A DNA stretch of 53,361 bases from Promethearchaeota archaeon (GCA_030615235.1 JAUWZR010000002.1:1-53361); one strand, 5' to 3'. Counted from the stretch's first letter, positions 7,879-17,204 are shown. Numbers and translations are program-made. The notes: generated from the letters alone by a model not told the origin.

Positions 7879-8760
7879 ATGGGTAAGATTTTATTAGAAA
7901 ATTTGGATTTTGAGAAGCACCATGGCTTAGGTAACGATTATATAATAATTAATAATCTTAAATGGAATATTCCAGATGATAAAAAAGCAGATTTAGCAAT
8001 AAAATTATGTAAACACCATTTTTCAGTCGGAGCAGATGGAGTTTTATTTGTTTGTCATCCAAAATTGACTGAAGTGAGGATGAAAATGTTTAATCCCGAC
8101 GGCTCTCAAGCAGAAATGTGTGGAAATGGAGTAAGATGTTTTGCAAAATACATTTATGAAAATGATATATATGCGAAAGAAGAGATTGAAATTGAAACAC
8201 ATAAAGGTATCGTGGTCGCTAAACTTAAAGTTGTAAAAAATGAAGTTGAAACAGTAACTATTGATATGGGTCCTCCAGTTTTAGAATGTGAAAGCATTCC
8301 AGTAAATTTGGAGAGCCTTGTTAATCGTTGTGTAAACGAATCTATTGTGGTATTAGATAAGATTTTCAATTTCACGGCGGTATCAATGGGCAATCCTCAC
8401 GCGGTTATTTTTACAAGAAATGTCATAAACGATGAAAATTTAAAGAAATATGGAGTTGTAATTGAATCTAATAAAATTTTTCCTAAAAAAACTAATGTGG
8501 AATTTGTAAATGTGTTATCCAAAGAAGAAGCTGTTCTAAGAGTATTTGAAAGGGGTGTAGGAGTGACGAATTCCTGTGGAACGGGCTCTTGTGCTGCAGT
8601 GGTAGCGGGAACAATTTTAGGATTATTTAGTGAAAACATTCCAGTAACCGTACATAACGATGGAGGTGACTTGAAAATCACTTATAACGGTAAAACGGTA
8701 TTTATGGAAGGTCCCACTGTAAAAGTGTTTAAAGGAGTTATAGACAGAATTGAATTTTGA
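7879..8760 (+). CDS. dapF: Diaminopimelate epimerase
   Basis: The 293-residue enzyme interconverts LL- and meso-diaminopimelate, the penultimate step to lysine by the DAP route. The two active-site cysteines are visible: Cys81 in MCGNGVRC and Cys233 in NSCGTGSCA, along with HGLGNDY, NPDGS and MGNPHAV. Length and motif order are normal for DapF. It is followed 58 nt later by lysA in the same direction, so the two are likely co-transcribed. Archaea lack murein, so the pathway is expected to serve lysine synthesis only. Confidence 0.96.
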   Translation: MGKILLENLDFEKHHGLGNDYIIINNLKWNIPDDKKADLAIKLCKHHFSVGADGVLFVCHPKLTEVRMKMFNPDGSQAEMCGNGVRCFAKYIYENDIYAKEEIEIETHKGIVVAKLKVVKNEVETVTIDMGPPVLECESIPVNLESLVNRCVNESIVVLDKIFNFTAVSMGNPHAVIFTRNVINDENLKKYGVVIESNKIFPKKTNVEFVNVLSKEEAVLRVFERGVGVTNSCGTGSCAAVVAGTILGLFSENIPVTVHNDGGDLKITYNGKTVFMEGPTVKVFKGVIDRIEF

Positions 8761-8818
8761 TTTAATGTTGGTATAATATTATTATATTAATTGTAATGCT
8801 TAAGTTGAGGTAACGAAA

Positions 8819-10132
8819 GTGAACTATTCAGAATGGCTAAATGTGAAATCCTTAGAATATCGCGAAGATGTGCTTTATTTTGCAGGTAAAAATACACTCG
8901 AAATTTCTAAAGAATATGGTACACCTATTTATGTGATTAACGAAAATACAATACGAGAACGCTATAAAAGTTTAAAAATTCTACTTAATTCTGAATACGA
9001 GAATAACAGAATATATTATGCTGTTAAAGCAAACTCAAGTTTATCAATCTTAAAAATATTTCATTCAGAAGGGGCGTTCTTTGATTGTACATCTATGGGT
9101 GAAATATATACATGTTTTAAAGCGGATATATCTCCTGAAAGGATAATATATACTGGAAATATGTTCACTGATGAAGACTTTACATTCGCAGTTGAAAATA
9201 AAGTTCTAGTAAATCTTGACAGCGTAAGTCAATTAAAAAGATTAACGAAAATTCACGACCATCTTGGGAAGGAAAAAATAATAATTTCTTTTAGAATAAA
9301 CCCCGAGTTTGGTGCTGGACACCACATTCATACAATTACAGCAGGAAAAACGATTAAATTTGGTATCCTAGAGGAACAAGCGATCGAAGCGTTTAGCAAA
9401 GCAAAGGAAAATGGTTTTGAGAAGTTTGGAATTCATCAACATATTGGATCAGGAGTGTTGAACGCTCAAGATTTCAAAAAACCAGTAGAGAAATACATTA
9501 GCATCATCAAAAAAATTGCTAAGTCTCTCGAGATTAAATTTGAATTTATCGATTTTGGTGGCGGTATGGGTATTCCTTATCGTCCCTTAGAGGAACCTTT
9601 AGATTTTGATATTTACAAAGAAGTGGTAATAAAACCCTTTAAACAATTGATAAATTCTGAGGATCTTGGCGAACCTATTTTTAAAATTGAACCCGGGAGG
9701 TATTTAACTGCGGAGTCAAGCATTCTTTTAACGCAAATAAACACGATCAAAAACAATGGATATAAATTATTTGCGGGAGTTGATGCTGGGTTTAACACAT
9801 TGTTAAGACCTACTTTATACAATTCCTATCATCATATAATATCGTGTAATAAGAAAAGTAAAGAATCAACATTAATTTATGATATCACGGGGCCAATCTG
9901 CGAGTCTGGTGATATACTCGGCAAGAATAGAGAATTAAATAAGTTAGAAGAGAAGGATGTACTTGCAATTCTAGATGTGGGTGCATATGGCTTTACGATG
10001 AGCAGTAATTATAATTCTAGACCCAGATCCTCTGAAATTTTAATCAATAATGGAAAAATTTTTAAAATTAGAGAAGCTGAGAGTCTTGATGACTTACTAA
10101 AACTACAAATTATACCAGATCACTTAAAGTAA
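8819..10132 (+). CDS. lysA: Diaminopimelate decarboxylase
   Basis: The 437-residue PLP enzyme converts meso-diaminopimelate to lysine. The PLP lysine is Lys70 in YYAVKANSS. Other family motifs are HQHIGSGV, the glycine loop GGGMGIPY, EPGRYLTAES and the catalytic CESGD (Cys361), ending with GAYGFTMSSNYNSRPR. The start is GTG at 8819 with TTGAGG just upstream. It follows dapF in a probable operon. No other lysine gene is on this strand; dapA and dapB are about 0.6 kb further on, in the opposite direction. Confidence 0.96.
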   Translation: MNYSEWLNVKSLEYREDVLYFAGKNTLEISKEYGTPIYVINENTIRERYKSLKILLNSEYENNRIYYAVKANSSLSILKIFHSEGAFFDCTSMGEIYTCFKADISPERIIYTGNMFTDEDFTFAVENKVLVNLDSVSQLKRLTKIHDHLGKEKIIISFRINPEFGAGHHIHTITAGKTIKFGILEEQAIEAFSKAKENGFEKFGIHQHIGSGVLNAQDFKKPVEKYISIIKKIAKSLEIKFEFIDFGGGMGIPYRPLEEPLDFDIYKEVVIKPFKQLINSEDLGEPIFKIEPGRYLTAESSILLTQINTIKNNGYKLFAGVDAGFNTLLRPTLYNSYHHIISCNKKSKESTLIYDITGPICESGDILGKNRELNKLEEKDVLAILDVGAYGFTMSSNYNSRPRSSEILINNGKIFKIREAESLDDLLKLQIIPDHLK

Positions 10133-10376
10133 AAAAAAGTAGTTAATTTTCATGTAAAAGAATAAAAATTTTAATGCTTTTTTCTATTATGAGATAAAAT
10201 TATAAAAAAGGAAGCTTTAAGGACTGGATACCCTTTAGACCTTCTAAATGAAGAGTTGGCAATATGAAATCTGTATAATGTGGATTGATGATAAGACTGA
10301 TCTGCTCTGATCTTTTATAATTTTATCTCTATTTTTGAAGAAAACTATAAATCAGCAAATTTCTTCAATAAATTTA

Positions 10377-10670
10377 ATGAAACAAATGCAAATATCTAGC
10401 AATTTAGTTAATAGGGGAATTTATTTTACATATTCAATAATATTGATTGGGATATCGTTAGTAATTGGCTGTTCTTTATTCTACATGATTAAAATTAACT
10501 CAACTCCGATTGATATCTTGCCTTATGTAATTCATAGCAGACCGTCTATTTTTGATTGGGTTTATGATTTGATGACTTTGGGGATAGTTCTTACAATCTT
10601 TGGATTTATCTCATTAACTTATATAATAATCTTTAAAAAAGATTATAAGAAAGACAACAAGTCTTTTTAA
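10377..10670 (+). CDS. Small protein with two membrane helices, unknown
   Basis: The 97-residue protein (from ATG 10377) has two hydrophobic helices, about residues 17-37 and 63-84, joined by an external loop with HSRPS, and a lysine-rich tail (KKDYKKDNKSF). A longer form from TTG at 10335 adds 14 polar residues; neither start has a good ribosome site. It resembles no family I can name. It is placed between lysA and the convergent dapB. Confidence 0.45.
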   Translation: MKQMQISSNLVNRGIYFTYSIILIGISLVIGCSLFYMIKINSTPIDILPYVIHSRPSIFDWVYDLMTLGIVLTIFGFISLTYIIIFKKDYKKDNKSF

Positions 10671-10709
10671 TTTCTATAATTGTTCCTCAAGATTTTTCTT
10701 ATAGAAGAA

Positions 10710-11531
10710 TTATAGACCTAATATATCATTCGTGCTAAATATTTTATTTTCTTTAGCTTCAGCAATAAATTTGATAGCCTTAATAGCTCCTGTAGCAAAA
10801 CATGTTCTGCTATGAGCTTGATGCTTTAACTCAATTCTTTCCCCTGGTCCTGCAAATAAAACAGTATGATCGCCAACTATATCACCACCCCTAATTGAAT
10901 GAATCCCTATTTCGTTATTTGCTCCAACTAAGCGTTTATTGGGACCTTTATTGCGTCCAAACTTAGCTATTGTATTTAGATCAGAATCAAGGGCGTTACT
11001 TATAACTTCTCCAATTTTCAAGGCAGTACCACTAGGTGAATCTATTTTTCTATGATGGTGTGCTTCAATTATTTCAATATCCCATTCATTTAAATAGTTC
11101 GTTAAGATTTCAGCAATTTTAAACAGAACATTTACTCCAGTTGCCATATTTGGTGATATTATCGAAGGGGCATTATGCTTCTTTACGAGTTCTTCAAAAT
11201 CCTCCAAAAATTCTTTCGACATGGCAGTTGTTCCAATTACACATCTTATTCCATTTTCAACACAAATTTTACAGTTTTCTTCTGTTGCACTCGCGACTGT
11301 GAAATCTACAACCACATCTGGATTAGTGTCATTAATGATTTCTTGAAGGTGCTGCACATCTTTGATCTTTATATTGTCAGGGTTAGGAGTTGCTAACATG
11401 GATCCTAGATCTTCACCTATGTGCGCTAGATCACACGCTGCTACTACCTTAATTTCATCATCGGTCAACGCTAATGAGGAAATTAATCTTCCCGTTGATC
11501 CAGAAGGACCTAATATTAATAATCTTATCAT
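10710..11531 (-). CDS. dapB: 4-hydroxy-tetrahydrodipicolinate reductase
   Basis: The 273-residue enzyme reduces hydroxy-tetrahydrodipicolinate with NAD(P)H in the DAP route. Visible: the nucleotide-binding loop GPSGSTGR near the N terminus, DFTVASATEEN, GTTAMS, the SPNMATGVNV block and the catalytic EAHHHRKIDSPSGTA (His159/His160, Lys162), then IHSIRGGDIVGDH. Length and order are typical. It lies 26 nt downstream of dapA on the minus strand, so dapA-dapB form an operon. Confidence 0.96.
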   Translation of the reverse strand: MIRLLILGPSGSTGRLISSLALTDDEIKVVAACDLAHIGEDLGSMLATPNPDNIKIKDVQHLQEIINDTNPDVVVDFTVASATEENCKICVENGIRCVIGTTAMSKEFLEDFEELVKKHNAPSIISPNMATGVNVLFKIAEILTNYLNEWDIEIIEAHHHRKIDSPSGTALKIGEVISNALDSDLNTIAKFGRNKGPNKRLVGANNEIGIHSIRGGDIVGDHTVLFAGPGERIELKHQAHSRTCFATGAIKAIKFIAEAKENKIFSTNDILGL

Positions 11532-11557
11532 TTTAATAACTCGATTATACTCTACAT

Positions 11558-12457
11558 TTAGATTAAATTTAAATTTCTCAATACTGCCTTTATTTTTTCT
11601 TGATTTTCTTCCAAAGGTGGCGTTAAAGGTAATCTCATTCTTTTATTCATTATACCCATCAATTCAGCGGAAAGTTTAACTGGACCGGGATTGGTTTCCA
11701 CAAATAATATTTTGAAAAGATCAAAAAGCTCTAATTGTATTTCCCTCGCTCGGTCCCATTTTCCATTAAGCATAGTGTTTGTGAAATCCACTAACTTAGC
11801 AGGTATAATATTTGACGCTACGCTTACAACACCTTTACCACCTAGAGCCATTATATGGAATGTCATTCCATCATCACCACTAAGTACTATGAAATCATCT
11901 GGCGTTGTTTTTACAATCTTCGTAATTTGATCTATGTTTCCGCTCGCACATTTAATCCCGGCGATGTTATCTTTTGAATAAGCTAGTTTGGATACAGTTT
12001 CAGGTTCCAGATTACGTCCAGTTCGGCTGGGAACATTATAAAGAATTATTGGTAAGGAAATAGAATCTGCTACTGCGGAAAAATGATCGATCAATGAATG
12101 TTGAACAGGTTTATTATAATATGGTACAACTACTAAACATCCGTCTGCACCTGCATTTTCAGCATATTGACAAAGAGAAATTGCTTCTTTAGTTGAATTG
12201 CTCCCAGCACCCACCAAAATAAAGGGATCTTTTCCGCTCTTTTTACCCTCATCAATGGTAATATCCATCGCAATATGGTGTTCTTCGTGAGAGAGGGTTG
12301 CGGATTCTCCCGTAGTGCCCATAGTTAGTGGTTGACAGCCATTTTGTATTTGAAATCTGATGAATTCACGATATTTTTGCTCGTCGATAGTTAAATCTTC
12401 TTTAAAAGGAGTAATCATTGCCGTAATTACATTTTGTAACTTATCTAATTTTTTCAT
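11558..12457 (-). CDS. dapA: 4-hydroxy-tetrahydrodipicolinate synthase
   Basis: The 299-residue (beta/alpha)8 aldolase condenses pyruvate with aspartate semialdehyde. The Schiff-base lysine is Lys169 in GIKCAS; the catalytic Tyr140 is in YNVPSRTGRN and the threonine pair in GTTGES (48-49). Overall it has the normal DapA length. The ribosome site is AAGTGA about 7 nt before ATG, the same form as at cdhD. The gene heads the dapA-dapB operon. The next enzyme of the pathway, an LL-DAP aminotransferase or equivalent, is not in the window. Confidence 0.95.
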   Translation of the reverse strand: MKKLDKLQNVITAMITPFKEDLTIDEQKYREFIRFQIQNGCQPLTMGTTGESATLSHEEHHIAMDITIDEGKKSGKDPFILVGAGSNSTKEAISLCQYAENAGADGCLVVVPYYNKPVQHSLIDHFSAVADSISLPIILYNVPSRTGRNLEPETVSKLAYSKDNIAGIKCASGNIDQITKIVKTTPDDFIVLSGDDGMTFHIMALGGKGVVSVASNIIPAKLVDFTNTMLNGKWDRAREIQLELFDLFKILFVETNPGPVKLSAELMGIMNKRMRLPLTPPLEENQEKIKAVLRNLNLI

Positions 12458-12504
12458 ATCTTGTCACTTAATTCCCTATTTCTGTAGATGTTTTTTATTA
12501 GGAA

Positions 12505-12513
12505 CATATAAAC
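12505..12513 (-). promoter_or_regulatory. Possible TATA element of dapAB
   Basis: On the minus strand the bases read GTTTATATG about 50 nt upstream of the dapA ATG, leaving room for a leader of about 25 nt with its AAGTGA ribosome site. This is a sequence-pattern call only. Confidence 0.35.
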
Positions 12514-12707
12514 AAAAAATATTGATTAAAACATAATTAGTAAATTACATTTATAAGGATTATTGCTAAACTAGTCATAAATTACGCTCTGTATAGCAAT
12601 TCAGTCTACATATACTAATAGTTCAACCATAGCGAAAGCGCTGAAATTTAAGAATAAAATTAAATAAGAAGTTAGTTATGATTTTTTTATAAAATTCAAT
12701 TTTAACT

Positions 12708-13736
12708 ATGAAGATTGATTATTTAGATAAGTTCACGGGAACATTATTGGGAGTATGCATTGGAGACACTTTAGGGCATCCTTTTGAAGGGGTGCTTAGG
12801 GAGCGAATATACTCCCACTTTAGTGACTTTAAAGAATTTATAACGAGCAATAAAAAGTTATTTAATACTTATACTGATGACACTCAATTAACGTTGCATA
12901 CAGCAAAAGCGCTTATTCAAGGATCTGGTTTCAATGTAGACTATTTTATTAGAGAATATGTCGAATGGCTTGAAGATCCCCCCATTGGTCCCGGGTATGG
13001 ATGTATATCGTCGATTCAAAAACTAAAATACGGAATTTCGTGGAAAAAAGCAGCTTCAAACTCAGGAGGTAACGGTACAGCGATGAGAGTTTCACCCATT
13101 GGATTATTTTACAATAAAGATACAAAAAATCTAAAGAATTTTGCATTACAATCAAGTATTATTACTCATTCTCATCCAGCAGCTTCTGCAGGGGCGATAG
13201 TAGTTGCAAGAGCGATTGCTTTTTTAATAGATAAAACAATAGAAACAGAGTTCTCAGTAGATGAATTTTTTGATGTCATTATTTCTTCTATCTCTAATTC
13301 GAGAGAAGAAATATGGGATGAATTTATAGAGATTTTGAATAAAATAAGGAATAGTCTTAACATTGCGTTAACAGCTGGGTTAATCAAATTCTCTCAGGCG
13401 GGCGTAAAATCGCCTTATTTTATCGAGGATTATCTAGGTAAAGCGTTTGTTCACCCATATACTCTGAGCACAGTAGCCTGCGCAATCTTCATCTTTTTAA
13501 AAAATCTGAATTCATTTGAAGAGTGTATTTTCCAATTAGCGACTGCTGGCGGTGATAGTGATACTGTGGGGGCTATAGGGGGTAGTTTAGCAGGAGCTTA
13601 TTTCGGTAGAGGAAATATACCCAGTGATTTGATACAATTAGTAAGAGGTTATAAAGACATCCTTAAAATTAGCGAAGAGCTATGGTTAAAATTCAAAGAG
13701 AGAGATATAACAAAATCTACTCAAAACTATCTATAA
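12708..13736 (+). CDS. ADP-ribosylglycohydrolase family protein
   Basis: The 342-residue protein belongs to the DraG/ARH family, which removes ADP-ribose from proteins or small molecules using two magnesium ions. Seen: GTLLGVCIGDTLGHPFEG at the N terminus, the metal-binding TYTDDTQLT (Asp57, Asp58), GNGTAMRVSPIG, THSHPAASAGA and the C-terminal metal motif GGDSDTVGAIGGSLAGA. The motif set is complete, so activity is likely; the substrate is unknown. The 3' end overlaps the convergent archaemetzincin gene by 20 bp. Confidence 0.93.
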   Translation: MKIDYLDKFTGTLLGVCIGDTLGHPFEGVLRERIYSHFSDFKEFITSNKKLFNTYTDDTQLTLHTAKALIQGSGFNVDYFIREYVEWLEDPPIGPGYGCISSIQKLKYGISWKKAASNSGGNGTAMRVSPIGLFYNKDTKNLKNFALQSSIITHSHPAASAGAIVVARAIAFLIDKTIETEFSVDEFFDVIISSISNSREEIWDEFIEILNKIRNSLNIALTAGLIKFSQAGVKSPYFIEDYLGKAFVHPYTLSTVACAIFIFLKNLNSFEECIFQLATAGGDSDTVGAIGGSLAGAYFGRGNIPSDLIQLVRGYKDILKISEELWLKFKERDITKSTQNYL

Positions 13737-14286
13737 TGATGTCCATTCTATTAGCACATTCTTCGCAAAATTTTGGCGGTTTTTGATCGGTGTCTTCTAA
13801 ATCATTTGAGAATTTCATTACGCAGAAATTTGTGCAATGCTTCAATCCAAATGTATGACCTAGCTCGTGAATTGCCTCTTTAAGGATTCTCAACTCAAAA
13901 AGAGCTACATTTTCAGTTCTTCTATAAAATTCCTCTCTTAAGCGGGTAACTGAAATTAAAGCGCTCCCAAAGCTCTTGTTCTTAGGCAGGTCGGCAACAC
14001 CAAAAACAAAGTTTAAAAATTTAGAAAAAATATCAACATCCAAAACACCCAGGACACGATTATATCCATTAATAATAACGGCCTTAATTAATCTTCTTTT
14101 TACCTTTAAAGCGTCATATTGTCTTTTAAAAGAATCATAATCAGATTCTAATAAAGGAAGTGGGTCGGGAAGATTAACAATTTTGAATCCGTATTTTTTA
14201 AAGAACCACTTTAAATCTTTTTTTAATACAATTAATATCCCAGGATCAATATCTCCAATTCTCTGTAAGTAAATTATTTTCTTCAT
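13717..14286 (-). CDS. amzA: Archaemetzincin (zinc metalloprotease)
   Basis: The 189-residue protein shows the archaemetzincin signature: HELGHTFGLKHC (zinc ligands His140, His144, His150; Glu141 catalytic), then CVM (Met157, Met-turn) and a second cysteine pair CEEC (174/177). With Cys151 and Cys155 these form a structural zinc site. Length is normal for the archaeal family. The physiological substrate is not known. No signal peptide is present, so it should act in the cytoplasm. It is convergent with, and overlaps, the ADP-ribosylglycohydrolase gene. Confidence 0.95.
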   Translation of the reverse strand: MKKIIYLQRIGDIDPGILIVLKKDLKWFFKKYGFKIVNLPDPLPLLESDYDSFKRQYDALKVKRRLIKAVIINGYNRVLGVLDVDIFSKFLNFVFGVADLPKNKSFGSALISVTRLREEFYRRTENVALFELRILKEAIHELGHTFGLKHCTNFCVMKFSNDLEDTDQKPPKFCEECANRMDIIIDSFE

Positions 14287-14449
14287 TTCAAAACTAAGTG
14301 TAAGAGGTTCCCTAAGGAATTTAAATACAAACTACTTTATTAGATTTAACAAAAACTACTAATAGATGGAACAAAGAAATAAAAAAATTAAAAATCGAAA
14401 AAATATTTGTATCTTTATTATTGATATTTTATGATCTTATTTATCATTA

Positions 14450-14464
14450 CGAAAACATAAATTA
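14450..14464 (+). promoter_or_regulatory. Probable BRE/TATA of the tRNA gene
   Basis: CGAAAACATAAATTA lies 24-38 nt before the tRNA 5' end, with a purine-rich BRE-like start and a TATA-like core, at the usual archaeal spacing. Confidence 0.45.
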
Positions 14465-14487
14465 TCAATTTCCTCCACAGATTAAAT

Positions 14488-14561
14488 GGGAGGGTGGTCT
14501 AGCTTGGTATGATTCCTGGTTTGGGACCAGGTGGCCGGGGGTTCGAATCCCCCCTCTCCCA
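14488..14561 (+). tRNA. tRNA-Pro (anticodon TGG)
   Basis: The cloverleaf folds completely by hand. The 7-bp acceptor is GGGAGGG/CTCTCCC (one G-T pair), the anticodon stem is CCTGG/CCAGG with loop TTTGGGA, the anticodon TGG is at 14522-14524, and the T arm is GGGGG-TTCGAAT-CCCCC. The discriminator is A. CCA is not encoded and there is no intron. A T-run (14562-14566) follows and may end transcription. Confidence 0.97.
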
Positions 14562-14644
14562 TTTTTACGATTTCTCTTAATTGAATTAGTTAAGCGACAT
14601 TAACATTAAAAAAAATAGGTAAATGACTCATAAATTAAAGAAAG

Positions 14645-14932
14645 TTAAATTTGTGTATATTCTTCAACATCAACAGATTGATTACTATTGAAGTAAATAT
14701 CTGGAATTAATTCTTGAACTGTTGTAAGAAGAGATAACATTATTGCGGGATTATCTGAAGTAATTTTGTAGTATATATGATGCCCTATTCTCTTTTTTAC
14801 TTGAATCTGTTCTTTAAAGAACTGTATTAACTGCTGGACATCTTCTTTAAACGCTTTATTTTTTTCAATCCAGACAAAAATTTGCTTTTTTTTCGTTTTA
14901 TTATTCGATTTTATTTTTAATTTTAGTATCAT
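14645..14932 (-). CDS. Hypothetical 95-residue protein
   Basis: The protein is soluble and lysine-rich at the N terminus (MILKLKIKSNNKTKKKQ). A mixed alpha/beta pattern follows (IFVWIEKNKAFKEDVQQLIQFF), then HHIYYKITSDNPAIMLSLLTTVQEL. No family is recognised. It has an ATG start, is isolated downstream of the tRNA, and is orientated against it. The regular hydrophobic spacing argues for a real gene rather than a chance frame. Confidence 0.5.
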   Translation of the reverse strand: MILKLKIKSNNKTKKKQIFVWIEKNKAFKEDVQQLIQFFKEQIQVKKRIGHHIYYKITSDNPAIMLSLLTTVQELIPDIYFNSNQSVDVEEYTQI

Positions 14933-15072
14933 GGCAATCGATATGTTAATTTATTTCAATTTTTCTTTTATGAATTAACCATACATCTAACTCTAATTAT
15001 AAAAACGAGGATATTTTTAATTTCAATAAAAATACTTCAAATTTTAATAAGAAGGGCAAAAAAGAACGGAAT

Positions 15073-15408
15073 TTATTTGCCAAAAAATGGTTTTAATTGA
15101 TATTTTTCACATAAACCTTCGATAGCAATATCAAATCTCTCAGAAATGTTTAGGTATTGATTACCCCATCCACTTGACAGGGAGATTTCTTGAAAATCTG
15201 ATGTAGGCGCAAATAGAAGGATAAGGTCTTTAACTTTTGAAAAATCTCTGAGTTTTAATTTTTGGATATGAGCATCTATTTCAATAATCAATTCATCTTT
15301 ACTGTCAAATATTGACCAAGAAATGTTGGTTCTTGGTTCTAGAATTAATTTTTTAACTGTTTCCAGTATTTCAATTAGAACTGTTTCATTATTGTCGATG
15401 TTTTCCAA
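15073..15408 (-). CDS. Hypothetical 111-residue protein
   Basis: A small soluble protein with an alpha-helical start (LIEILETVKKLILEP), a beta-rich centre (ISWSIFDSKDELIIEIDAHI) and a helix-containing end (FDIAIEGLCEKY). No family is recognised. It sits 57 nt downstream of the TIGR04076-like gene on the same strand and could be co-transcribed with it. Confidence 0.5.
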   Translation of the reverse strand: MENIDNNETVLIEILETVKKLILEPRTNISWSIFDSKDELIIEIDAHIQKLKLRDFSKVKDLILLFAPTSDFQEISLSSGWGNQYLNISERFDIAIEGLCEKYQLKPFFGK

Positions 15409-15465
15409 TCTATTTTCACTCAGGTATTTATCAAAACTGTCTCTGAACTTAACATCTCAAACTCT

Positions 15466-15720
15466 TCATCTAATCCTTTTTAATTCGATTTTGACAACAT
15501 TAGATCGATCCGGACATTCTAATTCAACTATATCTGGATTCTGTGACCAAGGAAATGTGCCACCAAATTGCAATGTTATAATAGAGGGAAAAATGTCGTG
15601 ATAAAAGAAGCCACACAATCCTCCAGAGTCGTGTCCACTCAATTCGATTATATCTCCTTTTTTATGTTTTGCGGTACATCGACCTTTAACATCTTTTATC
15701 GTGCCTACTATTTTATACAT
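15466..15720 (-). CDS. TIGR04076 family protein
   Basis: The 84-residue protein has the pattern of this small family: YKIVGTIKDVKGRCTAKHKKGD, then GLCGFFYHDIFPSIITLQFGG, FPW and PDIVELECPD. The cysteines in GRC, GLC and ECPD are conserved positions as I remember the family. Members are common in archaea and anaerobic bacteria, and their function is unknown. The gene lies 36 nt downstream of the polyferredoxin on the same strand, so it may share its transcript. Confidence 0.8.
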   Translation of the reverse strand: MYKIVGTIKDVKGRCTAKHKKGDIIELSGHDSGGLCGFFYHDIFPSIITLQFGGTFPWSQNPDIVELECPDRSNVVKIELKRIR

Positions 15721-15756
15721 TTTTCTCTCGTTTTCACCTATGATTAAACACCTTAA

Positions 15757-16851
15757 TTAATTTTGGATTTTTTTTTTTAATTCTTTGAGAATGTTATCTA
15801 CTTTTTTATCCTTAATCCAATATCTTATTTTGGAGGATTGTAATAGAGATTGAATTTTACCATTAAGCTCTTTTAATTTTTGTTTATCCTCTTCAGATAG
15901 TTGAGGAATTTCTTCAATTTTTGACGCTCTAATCTTTTTTATATGTTCTTCTATAGAGGGGATATCTACTTGCTCCTTTCCTTCAATAAGAGCTTTCCTT
16001 AATACTTCTTTAATATTCTTAACCCAACCTTCTATCCAAGGATATGGCTCACTTTTTTTCGGATTTCTAATTTGAATTTTTTTCCTCTTAATGATAATTA
16101 AATCGTCAGGACAAGAGTTTTCGCACGCTCCACAATAAAAACATTCTTTTTCATTACACGCAATTTTACCATATTTTAGGACTTCTTCGGCGCTCTCAGG
16201 GATGTAAAAAGATTCTACGGGGCAGATATTAACACAAGTTTTGCAATTTTCTGGAGAACATTTATGCAACATATTCTTTTTTATTATAATTTCTCCTTCG
16301 ATTGGGGAATCAATAGAAAAGCAGTTGGTAGGGCATTCTTTTGCAATTTTATAGTATTCAACTATATTATTTCTTTCACGTACATCTAAGCATCGCTGAC
16401 AAGTCTCATTTTCTTGATCTTCAATGCAATTCTCAGAATCAATTTTATAAAATTTTTCGATAGAAGGAAATTCATCAAATGAAATATGTCCTCTTGGTTC
16501 GATATTATCGTGAAATGCGTCATTAGGACACACAATTACACAAAGCATGCAATAACAACATTTTTCATGATCAATTAGAAGTTTAGGATTACTTTTATCA
16601 ATTTTTTCTTGAGCGATATCTGAAATAGGTCCTAACTCTATCGCCTCGACTGGGCATACAAGCTTACATAAACTACAACCTATACATTTAGTAATGTCGT
16701 AAGTGAGTTTTTTTTTAACTTCTTTAAATTTCCAATTTAGAAATAATTGATTTGGATCAACTTCTAAACATTTTTCAATAATATCTTCATTATCTTGTGT
16801 TTTTTCTGATTTTAGACCTGAAGTAATATTTATCAGTCCTTCAATAAACAT
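15757..16851 (-). CDS. Polyferredoxin, FwdF-like
   Basis: The 364-residue protein carries several [4Fe-4S] sites. CIGCSLCKLVCP is at 56-67 and CCYCMLCVIVCP at 98-109; looser cysteine groups (CQRC, CPTNC) sit in the middle, then HKCSPENCKTCVNICP and CFYCGACENSCP. The block after the first cluster (VEAIELGPI) and the length fit FwdF, the electron-feeding subunit of formylmethanofuran dehydrogenase, but other polyferredoxins are possible. The C-terminal about 110 residues are cysteine-free, helical and charged. No fwd or hdr genes are adjacent. A decayed copy of its first half lies at 31107-31730, same strand, so the two bracket the accessory island. The FwdF assignment is moderate; the polyferredoxin call is firm. 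Confidence 0.85.
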   Translation of the reverse strand: MFIEGLINITSGLKSEKTQDNEDIIEKCLEVDPNQLFLNWKFKEVKKKLTYDITKCIGCSLCKLVCPVEAIELGPISDIAQEKIDKSNPKLLIDHEKCCYCMLCVIVCPNDAFHDNIEPRGHISFDEFPSIEKFYKIDSENCIEDQENETCQRCLDVRERNNIVEYYKIAKECPTNCFSIDSPIEGEIIIKKNMLHKCSPENCKTCVNICPVESFYIPESAEEVLKYGKIACNEKECFYCGACENSCPDDLIIIKRKKIQIRNPKKSEPYPWIEGWVKNIKEVLRKALIEGKEQVDIPSIEEHIKKIRASKIEEIPQLSEEDKQKLKELNGKIQSLLQSSKIRYWIKDKKVDNILKELKKKIQN

Positions 16852-17204
16852 TAAATATATTTAATTATCGTATTGTATAATTTCAAATAAGATTAATTGT
16901 TATAAGTTAGATATAAAATTTTTATAATCTTTTAGTTGTTTAAATAAAAATGATCAATTTAAAATTCGAAATCAGTTAGAAACAAAATAATTTATTCATA
17001 ATATGAAAATTCGATTTTATATATTAGGAGATATATTAAAATATGCGAAGAATTGAAAATCTGGACAAGCCTTTAATAGTAAGTATGTATATGATGAATA
17101 AAAAAGTATGAGCTTTAAAAAGTTATAATTTTCAAATCATTTAAATTTCAATTTATGTTATATTGTGATTAAATCATATAAAAATAAATTTTAAATTGAT
17201 AAAA
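16852..17204. other. Intergenic region with a doubtful 22-codon frame
   Basis: This AT-rich stretch is mostly featureless. A 22-codon frame at 17043-17111 (plus strand; MRRIENLDKPLIVSMYMMNK...) follows AGGAG at about 17026. It could be a small peptide or the head of a lost gene. Support is weak. Confidence 0.3.

Noticed and set aside
14421..14603. 60-codon plus-strand frame across the tRNA
   Set aside because: It overlaps the complete tRNA-Pro fold, and the protein has no family features; it is a shadow of the tRNA.
15757..16851. Polyferredoxin as a hydrogenase (MvhB-type) subunit
   Set aside because: MvhB-like proteins consist of many regular ferredoxin repeats; this one has irregular middle clusters and a cysteine-free tail, closer to FwdF.
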